Position numbers and translations under genes: made by a program | Assembly (NCBI GenBank): GCA_001179505.1 | Contig: CDMY01000226.1 | Coordinates: 119,938 to 156,384 of the forward strand | Direction of reading: 5' to 3' | DNA from: Vitrella brassicaformis | Taxonomy: Eukaryota; Sar; Vitrellaceae | DNA: 36,447 bases | Shown: positions 12,226-23,043 of the stretch, piece by piece | How the letters are laid out: each line of letters opens with the position of its first letter | How positions within the stretch are numbered: position 1 is the stretch's first letter | Notes under the pieces: generated by a model | Seen by the model: only the letters and a program-made list of their open reading frames with translations | The model's database searches: none | Told to the model about the DNA's origin: nothing

Positions 12226-13827
12226 GACATGCATGACCATGACATGGATTGCTGTGTATGGGTGAGGCTGGGTATGGTAGATAGTCTTAAGGAGGTACAT
12301 AGCTAGCTAGGTGGCGTGCATACGTCGACTGACTGACTGACTGACTCGCTTATTGCTCTCTTGTTTTGCCTGCTCCTCCCTCCCTCCCTCCCTCCCTCCC
12401 TCGTGTGTTTCGATCAAGTCTCTCTGCTGTCTGGCCTCGTCTGTCTCCCTCGTGTCTGTCGTCTGCCTTGATTGATTGCTATGACACCTCGGTTGCTGGC
12501 GTCATTGGTGGATAGCTACGCTGTGAGTGCTGCACACGTACTTGGGTCTCGAAAGTGGGACCGGCCATTGACGCTTCGCAAGCCGGGGCGGGACGGAGGG
12601 AGGGAAGGAAGCAAGAAGGAGACAGGCAGATGGGATGAATGACAGCGAGGGAGGGAGGGCCTGCTGCTATCGAACGCAACGCAACGCAACTACGCGCGCA
12701 CTGCATGGATGCTCCATACCATCTCACTCACTTACTCACCGGGTGGCGGCTTTGTGCCGATCGGTAGTCTCTCTCTCTCTGTGTGCGCGTGTCTCTGTGT
12801 CTCTTTCTGTCATCGTGTCATGCACTGCACATGGCGCATGAAGGACTGAATGAATGAATGTGCGTATGGATGGATGGGTTTGAGCGGGGTTTAGCTAGCT
12901 AGTGAAGGGGGTCTGTATGCCGAGCGACCGCACGTGGGATGCGAGTCGACTGGTCACCCCCTCCCGCCATCTATGCGTGTGCGTGTGCGTGTCCATGTGA
13001 GTGGGACTGAGTGGATGAGGACTGACTGACTGACTTGCTGGACGTCCATCAATCGTTTTTGCCGTCCGTCAGCCATATATTTGAATGAATCGTTAGTGCA
13101 TAGAGAGAGCATGGCATGGCATGAATGGAATGACGCAAGTCAGTCACTCACGATGCCCTCGCCCCCGAGCTCAGACGACCCAACGACACCGTACCGTGCA
13201 CTCACTACTCACTCTCCTCTGGGTGCTGTGCCTGTCTGAGGCACACCAGCTCTAGACAGAATCAATCGATCACCTCGACTAACAACCACACCATCCATCC
13301 ACCCACACCAACAAGAAAATGCGCGTCTTCTGCTCTGCCCGTCCCCCACAGCCCAGCCCCCCACCGGCCACGCATGCCGTCCTTTCGCAGGGCGCCCACA
13401 CCACAAGAAACAAGACGGTCGATCGGTCATGGTCTCTCTCGTACGCGTGGATGGATGGATGACACACTCACACCCGTGGCACAGACAGACAGCTAGTAAA
13501 TCACTTGGGAACGAACGGAGCACTCTATGCGGCATAGACTGAGTGGCTGGCCTGCCTGCCTGCCTAGTTGGATGGATGGATGGATGGAGGAGGTGGACCA
13601 CTCCATCCACTGCTCTAGATGAATTGGTTGGTGCTCGGATGACAGACAGACGTCCATGCAGCCTAGCCTGGCGAAGTGGCTCTAATTACATATGTATGTA
13701 TACCTCGCGACGGATTTGGTCGCACAGACAAACAAACGCCATACGCGCAGTCACACACACACTGCATGCCCCTCCCCCTCCCCCTCCCGAGCCCATATCT
13801 TCCTCCGCCCCCACGTCATGTGTGTCT
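12226..13827. other. Convergent intergenic region with simple repeats
   Basis: This region lies between the 3' ends of the wall-like protein gene and the galactokinase gene. It contains GACT, TCCC (12376-12402) and CAACG repeats, ATGG/ATCC runs, and many TGAC motifs. I see no coding exon. The ORF of 133 codons at 13209-13610 (minus) is repeat-derived in wording. Confidence 0.6.
12376..12402. repeat. (TCCC)n microsatellite
   Basis: About seven TCCC units lie in the spacer after the wall-like protein gene. Confidence 0.85.
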
Positions 13828-14701
13828 TCACTCTGTCTTGTAGATGTGGGCGCCGTCGGAGGGCTGCAAGGCAAACACGGAACAGACAGACAGACAGACA
13901 GGCCATCCATCCATCCATCCATGTGTGTGGGTGTGGGTGTGTGTGGGTGCGTCTGTATGTCGTCATCTCACCTCAGCGAGGAATGCCCGCGGCTCGTCGA
14001 CCTTCAGACCTGCCTCAGCAGACGCTGCAGCCACAACATTGCCACCAATCCAATCAAAGATGGTTTTTGGTGCCGCAAACAAACAGGAATGCAATGCATT
14101 TAGTTGTTCGTTCGTACCTTTGACAGTCTCGAGGAATTTCGAGTACTCAGCCAGCTGAACCGACGACAGACACAGCAGAGAGAGGCACATAGATCGATTA
14201 GATAATTGTATTCCGTGACATGGCCATGCATGGCTCCCCCTCCCCCCCTCTGGCTGACTGACCACAGTGTCTTTGACGGCATCGCTCTTGGTCTTGTCCA
14301 CCAGGCACACCACACACCCGCCGAAGCCGCCCCCAGTGATTCGCGCGCCATACGCCCCAGGCTGCTCGCGAGCCAGTTCCACTATGCGGTCTGAAGGATC
14401 CAATCCGTGCAGACAGACACATATGAGAGTTGAGGAGCCAAGGCGAGCCGCCAACAGTGACTGACCGATTTCGGGCGTCGAGACCTCGAAGTTGTCCCGG
14501 AGCGACGCGTGGCTCTCATACCTTAACATAACAGAGAGAGGGAACCAGCAGTGAAGAATCGGTCAGTGTGGGCTGGCTGCTGTGCTGTGTGTTGTGGGTC
14601 CCCTCATACATGAGAGTGCCGGCGGCCTTCCAGTCCTTGGCCTTGAGCTTGTCCGCAAACTGCAGGCACCTGATATATGTGATGTGGACGGACGACAGGA
14701 C

Positions 14702-14732
<31 letters not shown>

Positions 14733-16708
14733 GTCGTGCCGTGCCTCCCCCACAAACACGACAGTTCTTGCTTGCTCTGTTAAAATTACCTGTCGTTCTC
14801 AGCAACCACATGGCTGGCCCGGCGGAACGTCTGCAGCACAGCACAGCACCCCCACACACACTTTGGCTTTCATGAGCAAGCGGCGTCGCAGATATCGCCT
14901 GTTTGCCTGCGCGTTGACATGACCTCATCATCGATCTCGCCGGCCGCCTTGGCGTCCTCGAGCATCGCCAGGGTCACATCACGCAACATACTGAGCAACA
15001 CATACACACACATCACACGTGTGGCGGATGACTGACGGATGGCTTTCGCCAGACCAATCCTCACGTGACTTTGGGGTGTTTCTTTTGCACGATTTCCACG
15101 GCCTTCTGGCACTGGTTCTTGCGCGTGGAGTAGGCTCCGTCCACCAACGCGTGACGCACAGCAGAGTCTGCAAGCCACGATGGATGGGATGGCAGCCCAG
15201 CCACACATGTATATCATCCCGTCCATCATTGATTGATTGCAGGGTGATGCGATGCGATGCGTGTCGTCAGTCAGGGTGACTGCTGGTGAGTGCTGTGGTG
15301 GTGGTACCTACCGATGATGAGAACGTCGATGTCGTCTGCCTCCATTGGCACCAGACTGGGCTGTTTCGACCGACAGTCCAGCAGCATGGCGTGCTTGGCT
15401 GGAGGAACCGACGGATGGATGGAGGGACAGATCAGATGGATGGATGGATGCCACACAGAACAGAGGCAGATGGGGAAAGACAGACAGACAGAGGTGAGTG
15501 GGTGTCGAATTGGATCGGCGTCTGGTGAGTGTCTGTCTCACCCCGTCCGCAGCATGAGATGGCCTGGTCCATGAGTCCACAGGGCATCTTGGCCCACTCG
15601 TGCTCGGCCTTCTGGCAGCTGACCGATCAATTCACCGATCCGATCAACACCAGACATCCACACAGGCCACACAGAAGTGGAAAACGCCTCATCGCATCGC
15701 TGCCTGCCCCCTTTGTCCCTTTCTTTCTCACCCACTTACCATACGGCTTTCTCCATGGGAGCCATGCTCACACCCACGGCCACCTCCATCGCCGTCGCAC
15801 TCGCCACCTCCTGACGCCAACCAACCAACCAACCCAGGTGACGTGACACCTGTGTTGTGTATGATCTGACTGAGTGACCGACTGACTGACCACAGCTGCT
15901 GAGCTGCTGAGTCCGCCCCCCAGTGGGACGGTGGTCAGGACCACCGCATCAAAGCCCTCAGGCAGCGGCTTCTTGACCGCATCGCAGTAGATACGCATCG
16001 CGCCAACGACGTAGCTCCACCTGCAATGAATGCACCACACACAACACAAGCGACACACGCACGTGTCCGTCGATTAATCGAGAAGGGCTCGCTGACTGAC
16101 CAGGGGACGTCTCCGTCCTGCGGCTGTTCTGGCAGTGTGTCGACTTGGAGGGTGTCCTTGACCTCGCGGCTGTAGATGCGGTAGCCCTTGGATGTGGGCG
16201 CCAGTGCTATCACACACTTCCTGACGCCCCACAAACACACACACGCGCACACACGCCAGACGAAGGAAAACAAGTGCACTGAATGCAGTGCAGTCCAGCA
16301 CTTTTGTGCGCAGCACCACCTATCGCACCTGTCGAGTGCGATAGGGAAGACGAAGCCCTCCTGGTAGTCGGTGTGCTCGCCTATCATGTTGACACGGCCT
16401 GCACGACACACACACAAAGCGGCAATATGTAAGCTGTCTCCCGGGCGTACCAGGTGCGGCGACGACAATTGTGGGTGCAGACTTGAACTTGTCCTTGAAG
16501 ACGGCAATGGCCTCCTCACACGCACCGTCAGGCGCAACCACCTTGGTCGACTCGGGCTTGTCGCCAGTGCTGCCGCCTGCAGACAGATCACACACAAGAA
16601 GCAAGACACACACAAGCACAAAGTGGGCGATTCGGCTGGTGTGCCAGTCTGTCGGCTGCCGTGTGCTGCCGCGGCGCTGGACGCTCACTCACCCATCAAG
16701 TTGCCCAT
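13828..16708 (-). CDS. GALK: Galactokinase (17 exons)
   Basis: This GHMP-family kinase phosphorylates galactose at C1 using ATP, the first committed step of the Leloir pathway. Exons: 16708-16693, 16576-16451, 16398-16329, 16220-16101, 16020-15891, 15810-15740, 15618-15542, 15398-15312, 15167-15065, 14990-14924, 14830-14790, 14669-14610, 14521-14466, 14390-14263, 14154-14118, 14024-13972, 13863-13828. All phases agree and give 425 aa, within family range. The galactokinase signature [12 protein letters not shown] is at residues 48-59 and is completed across an intron. Motif 2 is [13 protein letters not shown], the catalytic-loop MPCGLMDQ has Asp195, and motif 3 is [12 protein letters not shown]. 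The last exon is only 36 nt and supplies the conserved PSDGAHIY end. Intron 12 ends in AAG. The protein begins MGN, so N-myristoylation is conceivable, but a cytosolic enzyme is the default reading. Confidence 0.96.
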
Positions 16709-16907
16709 GGCTGCTATGAGGACAGATGCCGCGAAGAGTCTCTTTTGAGAGAGAAAAGTTGACAGATCTTGCAGTCGCGGTGGAGGAGCAGTAGGCAGAG
16801 AAGCACAACGGCCTCCACAACCACAATGGCGTCTGACTCACTCGGGGCGCTTAGGGCACTGTACCAAACCCAATTGCGAGCTTTGACGAAGGGGAGGAAG
16901 CGGTGTT
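16709..16907. promoter_or_regulatory. Bidirectional upstream region, galactokinase and tocopherol methyltransferase
   Basis: Only 199 bp separate the two divergent start codons, so promoters and 5' UTRs must be compact or overlapping. An out-of-frame ATG at 16826 (MASDSLGAL...) opens a plus-strand frame that runs past the methyltransferase start to 17026. If it lies in the mRNA it would act as an overlapping upstream ORF. No TATA box is evident. Confidence 0.4.
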
Positions 16908-18815
16908 GTGACTGCCATGGTATCGCAACAGATTCATCTCCGAGCCCGGCAACCGGGCTGCGTGTGGCCTGCAGTGCCGATCCTGCTCGCGGCCGTCCTC
17001 ATCCACACTCCGTGCTCTGCAAATGAAGCAGCATCTCCCAAGCGGACGAGCGGACTGCTGTCTGACAGATTCGCCCGTCCCATGACTGTGGGGAGGAGCC
17101 GAGTGGCTGCCTTTGAGAACAAGCTGAGGGGCAAGATTGCCAACTTCTACGACAAGTGAGTGAGCGGGAAGGGAAAGGAGGACTGACCAGGAACGCTTGG
17201 CTTGCTGTACATCACACGTGTCCATGTTGCTTGCCTTGCCTTGCTGTGCATTGCATTGCATTCATTCATGTTGTTTTTGTCCCGTGTCGGTGTGTTGAAC
17301 ATTACTTACATTCAGGTCGTCGACGGTGTGGGAAGAGATCTGGGGAGGTGAGTGAGTCAGTGGAGTGCTTCCCATCCCACCCACAGATCTGATCTGCATT
17401 GACTGACTGACATTGACGCCAGGGATGACATGCGGATGTGCTCCCTCCCGCTGTCTGTGTTATGCTATGCAGAGCACATGCACCATGGCTACTACCCAGG
17501 CGGCAAGTGGCGCAAGGACCACAAACAAGCACAGGTCGGTGCACGCGGTGACCACACACACACACACACACGGCCGAAGGCTGTTATCCACCCCATCAGC
17601 GCCCTCCCTGTTGCCTCTCTGCCTCAGATTGACATGATAGACGAGGTGCTCAAGTGGGCCGGCGTCAAGGCACCCCACACCGTCATCGATGTGGGCTGCG
17701 GCGTGGGCGGGAGCCTCCGCCACATTGCCCGCAAGTACAGGTCCGTCAGCACCGGCAAGGGCATCACACTCAGCCCATTCCAGCGGGACCGGGCCGAGGC
17801 GCTCACCAAGGAGGCCGACAAGAGCGACAAGGCAAAGGGCCGCAAGAGGCTGGGCAGGAAGCTGGGGTTCGAGGTGGCTGATGCGATGGACATGCCCTAC
17901 CGCGCCAATGCCTTTGACCTTGCCTGGTCGATGGAGTCGGGCGAGCACATCCCTGACCGGCCGCGCTTCATCAAGGAGATCAAACGGTACGTACGGCGGC
18001 GGAGGGAGGCAACGAGGGAGGGAGGCACAGAGGGAGGGAGGAACTGGAAGATCGCTTGCCACGGCTGACTGTGTGTGCTCCATTCCATTCCATGCAGAGT
18101 GGTTCGTCCCGGCGGCCGCGTCATAGTGGTCACCTGGTGCCAGCGCAACCTCGAGCCAGACGAGACCGAACTCAAACCAAGGTAAGTAAGGTGTCTTAGA
18201 GCACCGAAATATGTATGTATGTATGGTTTCGCATATCTGTCAGAGAGAAGCGGTTGTTGAATTGGGTGAGCCGTCTGTACCACTTACCTGAGTGGTGGTC
18301 CATCGACGACTACACCAAATGCGCCAAGGACCTCGGCCTTCGAGACATCAGGTGGGTGAGACGAACCATCCATTGATCAACCAGGACAGGCGGCAAAGTG
18401 AAATCAGGTCCGTATGTCCGTATGTGTGTTTTCTGTGTGCCATCCGCCCGCTGCGTCGCCTGCAGGACAGCGGATTGGTCCAAGGAGATCAGCCCCTTCT
18501 GGCCAGCCGTTGTCCAATCCGCTCTCACACCCAAAGGCCTCATCGGTCAGTGAGTGAGATGAGACCCCCCTCGGGCCCCAAGCAACACGCACCACCCTCA
18601 CACGCATCGCGTCAGTGAATGGATGCAAGGCAATGTTGCAATGCACTGCAGGTCTATTCCGCGCCGGTCCCGAGACAATGGCGGGTGCTTTGACGATGGG
18701 TCTGATGATCACTGGGTATCGGCAGAAGGTCATCCGCTTCAACCTCATGACGGCCAGGAAAGCCACACGCACTGAGAGACTGCTCAGCTCACTGGGGCTC
18801 GGGGGAAAGGCATAG
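16908..18815 (+). CDS. VTE4: Gamma-tocopherol C-methyltransferase, plastid-targeted (8 exons)
   Basis: This SAM-dependent enzyme methylates gamma- to alpha-tocopherol, the last step of vitamin E synthesis in plastids. Exons: 16908-17155, 17316-17347, 17473-17534, 17628-17986, 18098-18181, 18244-18351, 18466-18545, 18652-18815, giving 378 aa. The second ATG at 16917 lies in a CCATGG context and may be the true start. The SAM-binding motif VIDVGCGVGGSLRHIARKY is at about residues 133-151. Family landmarks are WEEIWGEHMHHGYY, FDLAWSMESGEHIPD, PFWPAVVQSAL and LMITGY. The first 70 or so residues look bipartite: a basic start and hydrophobic core (WPAVPILLAAVLI), then an Arg/Ser-rich segment of low acidity. 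That is what a secondary plastid reached through the secretory system requires. The hydrophobic segment ends near PCSA, a plausible signal-peptidase site. Confidence 0.92.
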
Positions 18816-19337
18816 CTACCTAGGCATGCAGGGTGACTGACGGGAGGGAGGGAGAGGAGAGGGTGGGAGAAAGAGATGCTCATAGTGAGCGATTGTTCGA
18901 GTAGGGTTCAGAGGTGCCGTGTATGGTGTAGATTGGCTCTGCCTGGAGGGGCGGCTGGTATGATGGATGAATGGACGGGATGGATGAATCCATGTAGATA
19001 GATCTCATACACAACATACACACAGTGTAGGTAGGTAGAAGTACAGCTGGATGGATGGATAGATGGACAGAGGGAGGAAGGGAACTAACTGCATTAATGT
19101 GCAATGCAATTAGCAGAGCGAGCGACCCGTAACTGTGACTGTGATATGTACTCCGACCGAGATCCATATGTATGGATTGGGTTACAATAAGAAATGCAGC
19201 CAGAGTCAGTCAGCTGGCAACGCTCACACGTATGCAGGCATTGATGGTATCAACGGACAAACGTCAGTCAGCAGTCGACTTAGCTTAAGCAAGCGTCCGT
19301 CCGTCTTGTCGGTGTGGATGTCCTGTCTCCCACTCAG
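18816..19337. other. Short convergent intergenic region
   Basis: This separates the stop codons of the tocopherol methyltransferase and the NudC-like gene. It contains ATGG/GGAT runs and a GTAG run near 19027-19037. No exon or RNA gene is visible. Confidence 0.55.
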
Positions 19338-20386
19338 TCACTGATACTTGACGCCTCCCATAAAGGTCCGTGCGTCGGGGGCCATCCCTGCACACCACAC
19401 GAATGTAAGTAATGTAAGACACACAAGTACTTGATGTTCGCAAACAAAGGCAGGCCCTCTTTGCATATAGATGCTGAGTGTGAGTGTGTGTATGTCATGT
19501 CGTCTGGTCCGTCGTTCCGTGTGTGTGTACCAGAGAATGATGCCTGTGAGAAGTCGAATCCCGGGTGTTCTTCCTGGAACCTCTCCAGCATGAGCTTCTT
19601 CTGCAGCTCCTGCTGCGTGAACGGGTCAACCTCACCCTGACCCTTGAACGCCGACACCCACGTCTCCCCTGCAGCACAACACAACACACACAAGGACTGT
19701 CTGCATGGCAGCTTGCCTTGCGTGTCTGTCTGGCTGACTGACCTTTCTTGACTTTTGACATGTGTATGTGCAGCTCGCCGTCCTCTGTGACAGAGGGGAG
19801 CGAGTGAAGGGGTAGGCAGGCAAGCAACACACGGGCGCCCCTCTTTCTTTGACTGACTGACCTATCATCCAGAAGGAGCTGTCGGTCTCTATTACACCAC
19901 CCAAATCAGCCTGTGTCAACCAACAGACAGACACACAAACCACAAACAGACAGACCACAAACAGACAGACAGACAGACAAGATGAACGTCTTGTATGTAT
20001 GAGCAGAGATTTGGTTGGTATCCATCTGTCTGTCTGGGCATACGGACATCAAGGTAGGGCGGGTTGTCCCTGACGCCGACGGTGAGGTGGTGTGGCTGAA
20101 TCTTGATGTCGAAGTGGTGCTTGGTGACGCCAGGAGGCGGCTGGATGTACACCGACACCTCATCCAGACCCTGCTCCCACTCATACACCGTACGACCTGC
20201 AGTCAGTACAGCAGACACAAACATAGAAGACAGAGAACAGACAGACAGACAGCAGGACATTCATCATGGACGGCGTGCTGCTTGTTGCGTGTGTGAGGCT
20301 GTGCTGTGCTGGCCTTGGTGTTGGAAAGGCAGCCTTCCCCTGGCCTTCTCCCTCAGCCTCTTCAGCTCCTGGGGCTCCTCCTCCAT
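19338..20386 (-). CDS. NudC-like CS-domain protein, NUDCD2 type (6 exons)
   Basis: NudC proteins are HSP90 co-chaperones linked to dynein and microtubule function. Exons: 20386-20272, 20196-20048, 19910-19862, 19784-19743, 19668-19531, 19387-19338, giving 180 aa, close to the small NUDCD2 class. The CS/p23 fold is recognisable: YEWEQGLDEVSVYI, HHFDIKIQPHHLTVGVRDN, DSSFWMI, GELHIHMSKVKK and ETW. After it comes LMLERFQEEHPGFDFSQASF, the C-terminal signature of NudC-like proteins, and a TFMGGVKYQ tail. The N-terminus (MEEEPQELKRLREKARGR) is predicted helical. The donor after exon 1 (CGCC|gtccat) is weak. The frame across it is consistent, but exon 1 could end elsewhere. Confidence 0.88.
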
Positions 20387-20714
20387 TTCTTATCATGCGA
20401 TGCACATGTATAACTATCAACTAACTGATTCAGGACGTCATTCCCCTTTCAGCCTCTTCCTTGCCTGTACTCTCGCTGTTCGGACAGTAGGTTTCGGAGT
20501 TCGGAACAGCCGTGAATCCGATACAATATAGCTCGCAGTTGCTTGGAGACTTGTTGTTTCGTTGCTCGTGCGCAGGCAGGGAGCCTAGCCTGCTTGTTCG
20601 TATCTGGCTGGCATCTCTGCCTCTTTCCGCGACATCACTCGAGCCTGTTTGTTGCGACATCGTATCTGTCGACAGACATCGTATTATCTGGCGATAGATA
20701 AGACCACTGTAGCG
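20387..20714. promoter_or_regulatory. Bidirectional upstream region, NudC-like gene and importin alpha
   Basis: The two starts are divergent and 328 bp apart. Compared with other spacers this one is nearly free of tetranucleotide arrays. That suggests a constrained shared promoter, though no specific element could be assigned. Confidence 0.4.
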
Positions 20715-23042
20715 ATGGACCGGCGTTTGGAGGAGCGGCGCAAGAACTTCAAGAAGGCCGTGGACTCTGCCGAGACCCGGCGCAAGCGCGAGGACCTCAA
20801 TGTGCAGCTGCGCAAGCAGAAGCGCGAGGAGAACCTGATGAAGAAGCGCCAGCAGGCGGCCGACACGGGTCAGTTGGCCGTGGCGGCGGCCAAGCCGACC
20901 TTCCGGACCGAGACGATCCCCGAGTTGGTGCAGGGCGTCATGAGCGGCGACCGCAATGTGCAGTACAACGCGACGCAGCAGTTCCGGAAGCTGCTGTCGA
21001 TAGAGCAGAGCCCGCCGATCCAGGAGGTCATCGAGGCCAATGTGGTGCCGATGTTTGTCGAGTTCCTCAAGGACTTCCACCGCCCCAACCTGCAGTTCGA
21101 GGCCGCATGGGCCCTCACCAACATCGCATCCGGCACACCCGACCAGACCAAAGTCGTCATCGAGGCCAACGCCATACCCATCTTCGTCCAGCTCCTCTCC
21201 TCACCCAACGACGACGTCCGCGAACAGGCCGTGTGGGCGCTGGGCAACATCGCCGGCGACTCGCCCAAGTGCCGTGACCTGGTGCTGCAGGCGGGCGGCC
21301 TGGCCCCGCTGCTCAACCAGCTGCGCGAGAGCGAAAAGTTCTCGATGCTGCGCAACGCCACATGGACCCTGAGCAACCTGTGCCGCGGCAAGCCCCAGCC
21401 GCCGTTCGAGTGGGTGTCGCCCTCACTGTCGACGCTGGCCAACCTCATCTACAGCAGCGACGTGGAGGTGCTCACCGACGCCTGCTGGGCGCTGTCGTAC
21501 CTGAGCGACGGGCCCAACGAGCGCATCGAGGCGGTCATCCAGAGCGGCGTGTGCCGCAGGCTCGTCGACATGCTCCTCCACAGCAGCCCACTCGTCCAGA
21601 CACCCGCACTCAGGACTGTCGGCAACATCGTCACAGGTGAGTGAGCCAGGGAGGGAGGCAGGGAGCGGGTGGATGAATGAATGGGATGGGTGTACCACAC
21701 CACACCACACATGGATGTGATGCGATGTGATGTGATGTGATGTGTGCTGTGTGTATGGATGGTATGGTGTTGTACGGTGTTGTGTGCAGGTGACGATCGG
21801 CAGACTCAGGTGATTCTGCAGTGTGGTGCGATCCCCAACCTGTTGGCGTTGTTGTCGTCGCCCAAGAAGGGCATCCGCAAGGAGGCCTGCTGGACCATCT
21901 CAAACATCACTGCTGGTACACTACACTACACTACACTCCACACACCTCCACACAGAGGCGAGTGAATGGTCATTTGTCCTGCCCCACACGGATGCATCCC
22001 ATCCAATCCATGTGTTGTGTTGTGTTGTGTGTGTCAGGCAACCGTGACCAGATTCAGGAGGTGGTCAACGTGGGTTTGATCCCTCCCCTGGTGCAGATCC
22101 TCGCTACCGCTGAGTTCGACATCAAGAAGGAGGCCGCCTGGGCCATCTCAAACGCCACATCGGGCGGATCGCCGCAGCAGGTCAGTCAGTCAGTCAGTCA
22201 GTGACCACTCATGCATGCCACGCACACTCGTCGACTCATGTAATGTCCTGCGTTGTTGTTGTGTTGCGGTTGTGTGCTGCAGGTGGAGTATTTGGTTCAG
22301 TGTGGTTGCATCAAGCCGCTGTGCGATCTGCTGGAGGTCAACGACACCAAGATCGTATCCGTGGCGCTCGAGGCACTCGAAAACATACTACGGTGAGCTA
22401 GACAGACAGACAGGCAGACACACGAACGACACACAGAGAGAGGTGGAAGGCAACCAGCTCAGCTCACGTCCGTGTGTAGCGGGGTGTGCGTTGTGTTGTG
22501 TTGTGTTGTGTTGTGCTGTGTTGCGCGTCCCTCATTCCATTCAGCGTTGGGAAGCAAAAGCAGCGTGACCAGAACATTGAGAACAACCCCTTCTGCAACC
22601 TCATCGAACAGGTCCGTTACACCGCAATTACACAGCACACTCCAACTATGGGACGGGTGTGGTGTGTGGATCTGATCTGATGTGTGTGTGTCTCTATCTA
22701 TGGTCAGGCTGACGGCATCACCAAGATCGAGCAGCTGCAGGAGGACCCCAACGAAGACGTATACCAAAAGGTGCGCTGACAGGCCACACACACACACACA
22801 CACACTCACACACGCGTGTGCGGTGCGCATACACTCATTTGTGTCTGTGTCTGTCTGACATCATTCTTTCCTGGCTCCCTCCTCTGTCCTGTGTGTGTGT
22901 GTGTCAGTCTGTCAAGATATTGGAGAACTACTTCCCGTTGGAGGACGAGGACATCGGTGAGGGCGGCGAGGACGACATGGGACAGGCCAACTTCCAGTTC
23001 GGCGCCAACGCACCTCAGGGCGGTTTCAACTTCGGACAATAA
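20715..23042 (+). CDS. Importin subunit alpha (7 exons)
   Basis: Importin alpha binds classical nuclear localisation signals and links cargo to importin beta for passage through the nuclear pore. Exons: 20715-21636, 21790-21915, 22038-22180, 22283-22392, 22545-22611, 22708-22770, 22908-23042, giving 521 aa, typical length. Residues 2 to about 45 form the Arg/Lys-rich importin-beta-binding domain ([12 protein letters not shown], then [18 protein letters not shown]). About ten armadillo repeats follow. The Trp-x3-Asn ladder that grips NLS cargo is clear: [55 protein letters not shown]. The C-terminal part is acidic ([15 protein letters not shown]) and ends FNFGQ, as expected for CAS/CSE1 export. 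The ATG at 20715 is preferred over the in-frame one at 20649 because the IBB domain begins there. The stop codon overlaps an AATAAA hexamer. Confidence 0.97.
22494..22521. repeat. (TGTTG)n microsatellite in importin alpha intron
   Basis: GTTGT units lie in intron 4 just before the acceptor of exon 5 (starting 22545). They form a pyrimidine/G-rich sense-strand tract. Confidence 0.8.
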
Positions 23043-23043
23043 A
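23038..23043 (+). terminator. AATAAA hexamer overlapping the importin alpha stop codon
   Basis: The end of the frame reads CAATAAAC, so the TAA stop sits inside a canonical polyadenylation-type hexamer. Whether it functions as a poly(A) signal is unproven, since alveolate signals are loosely defined. Confidence 0.3.
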
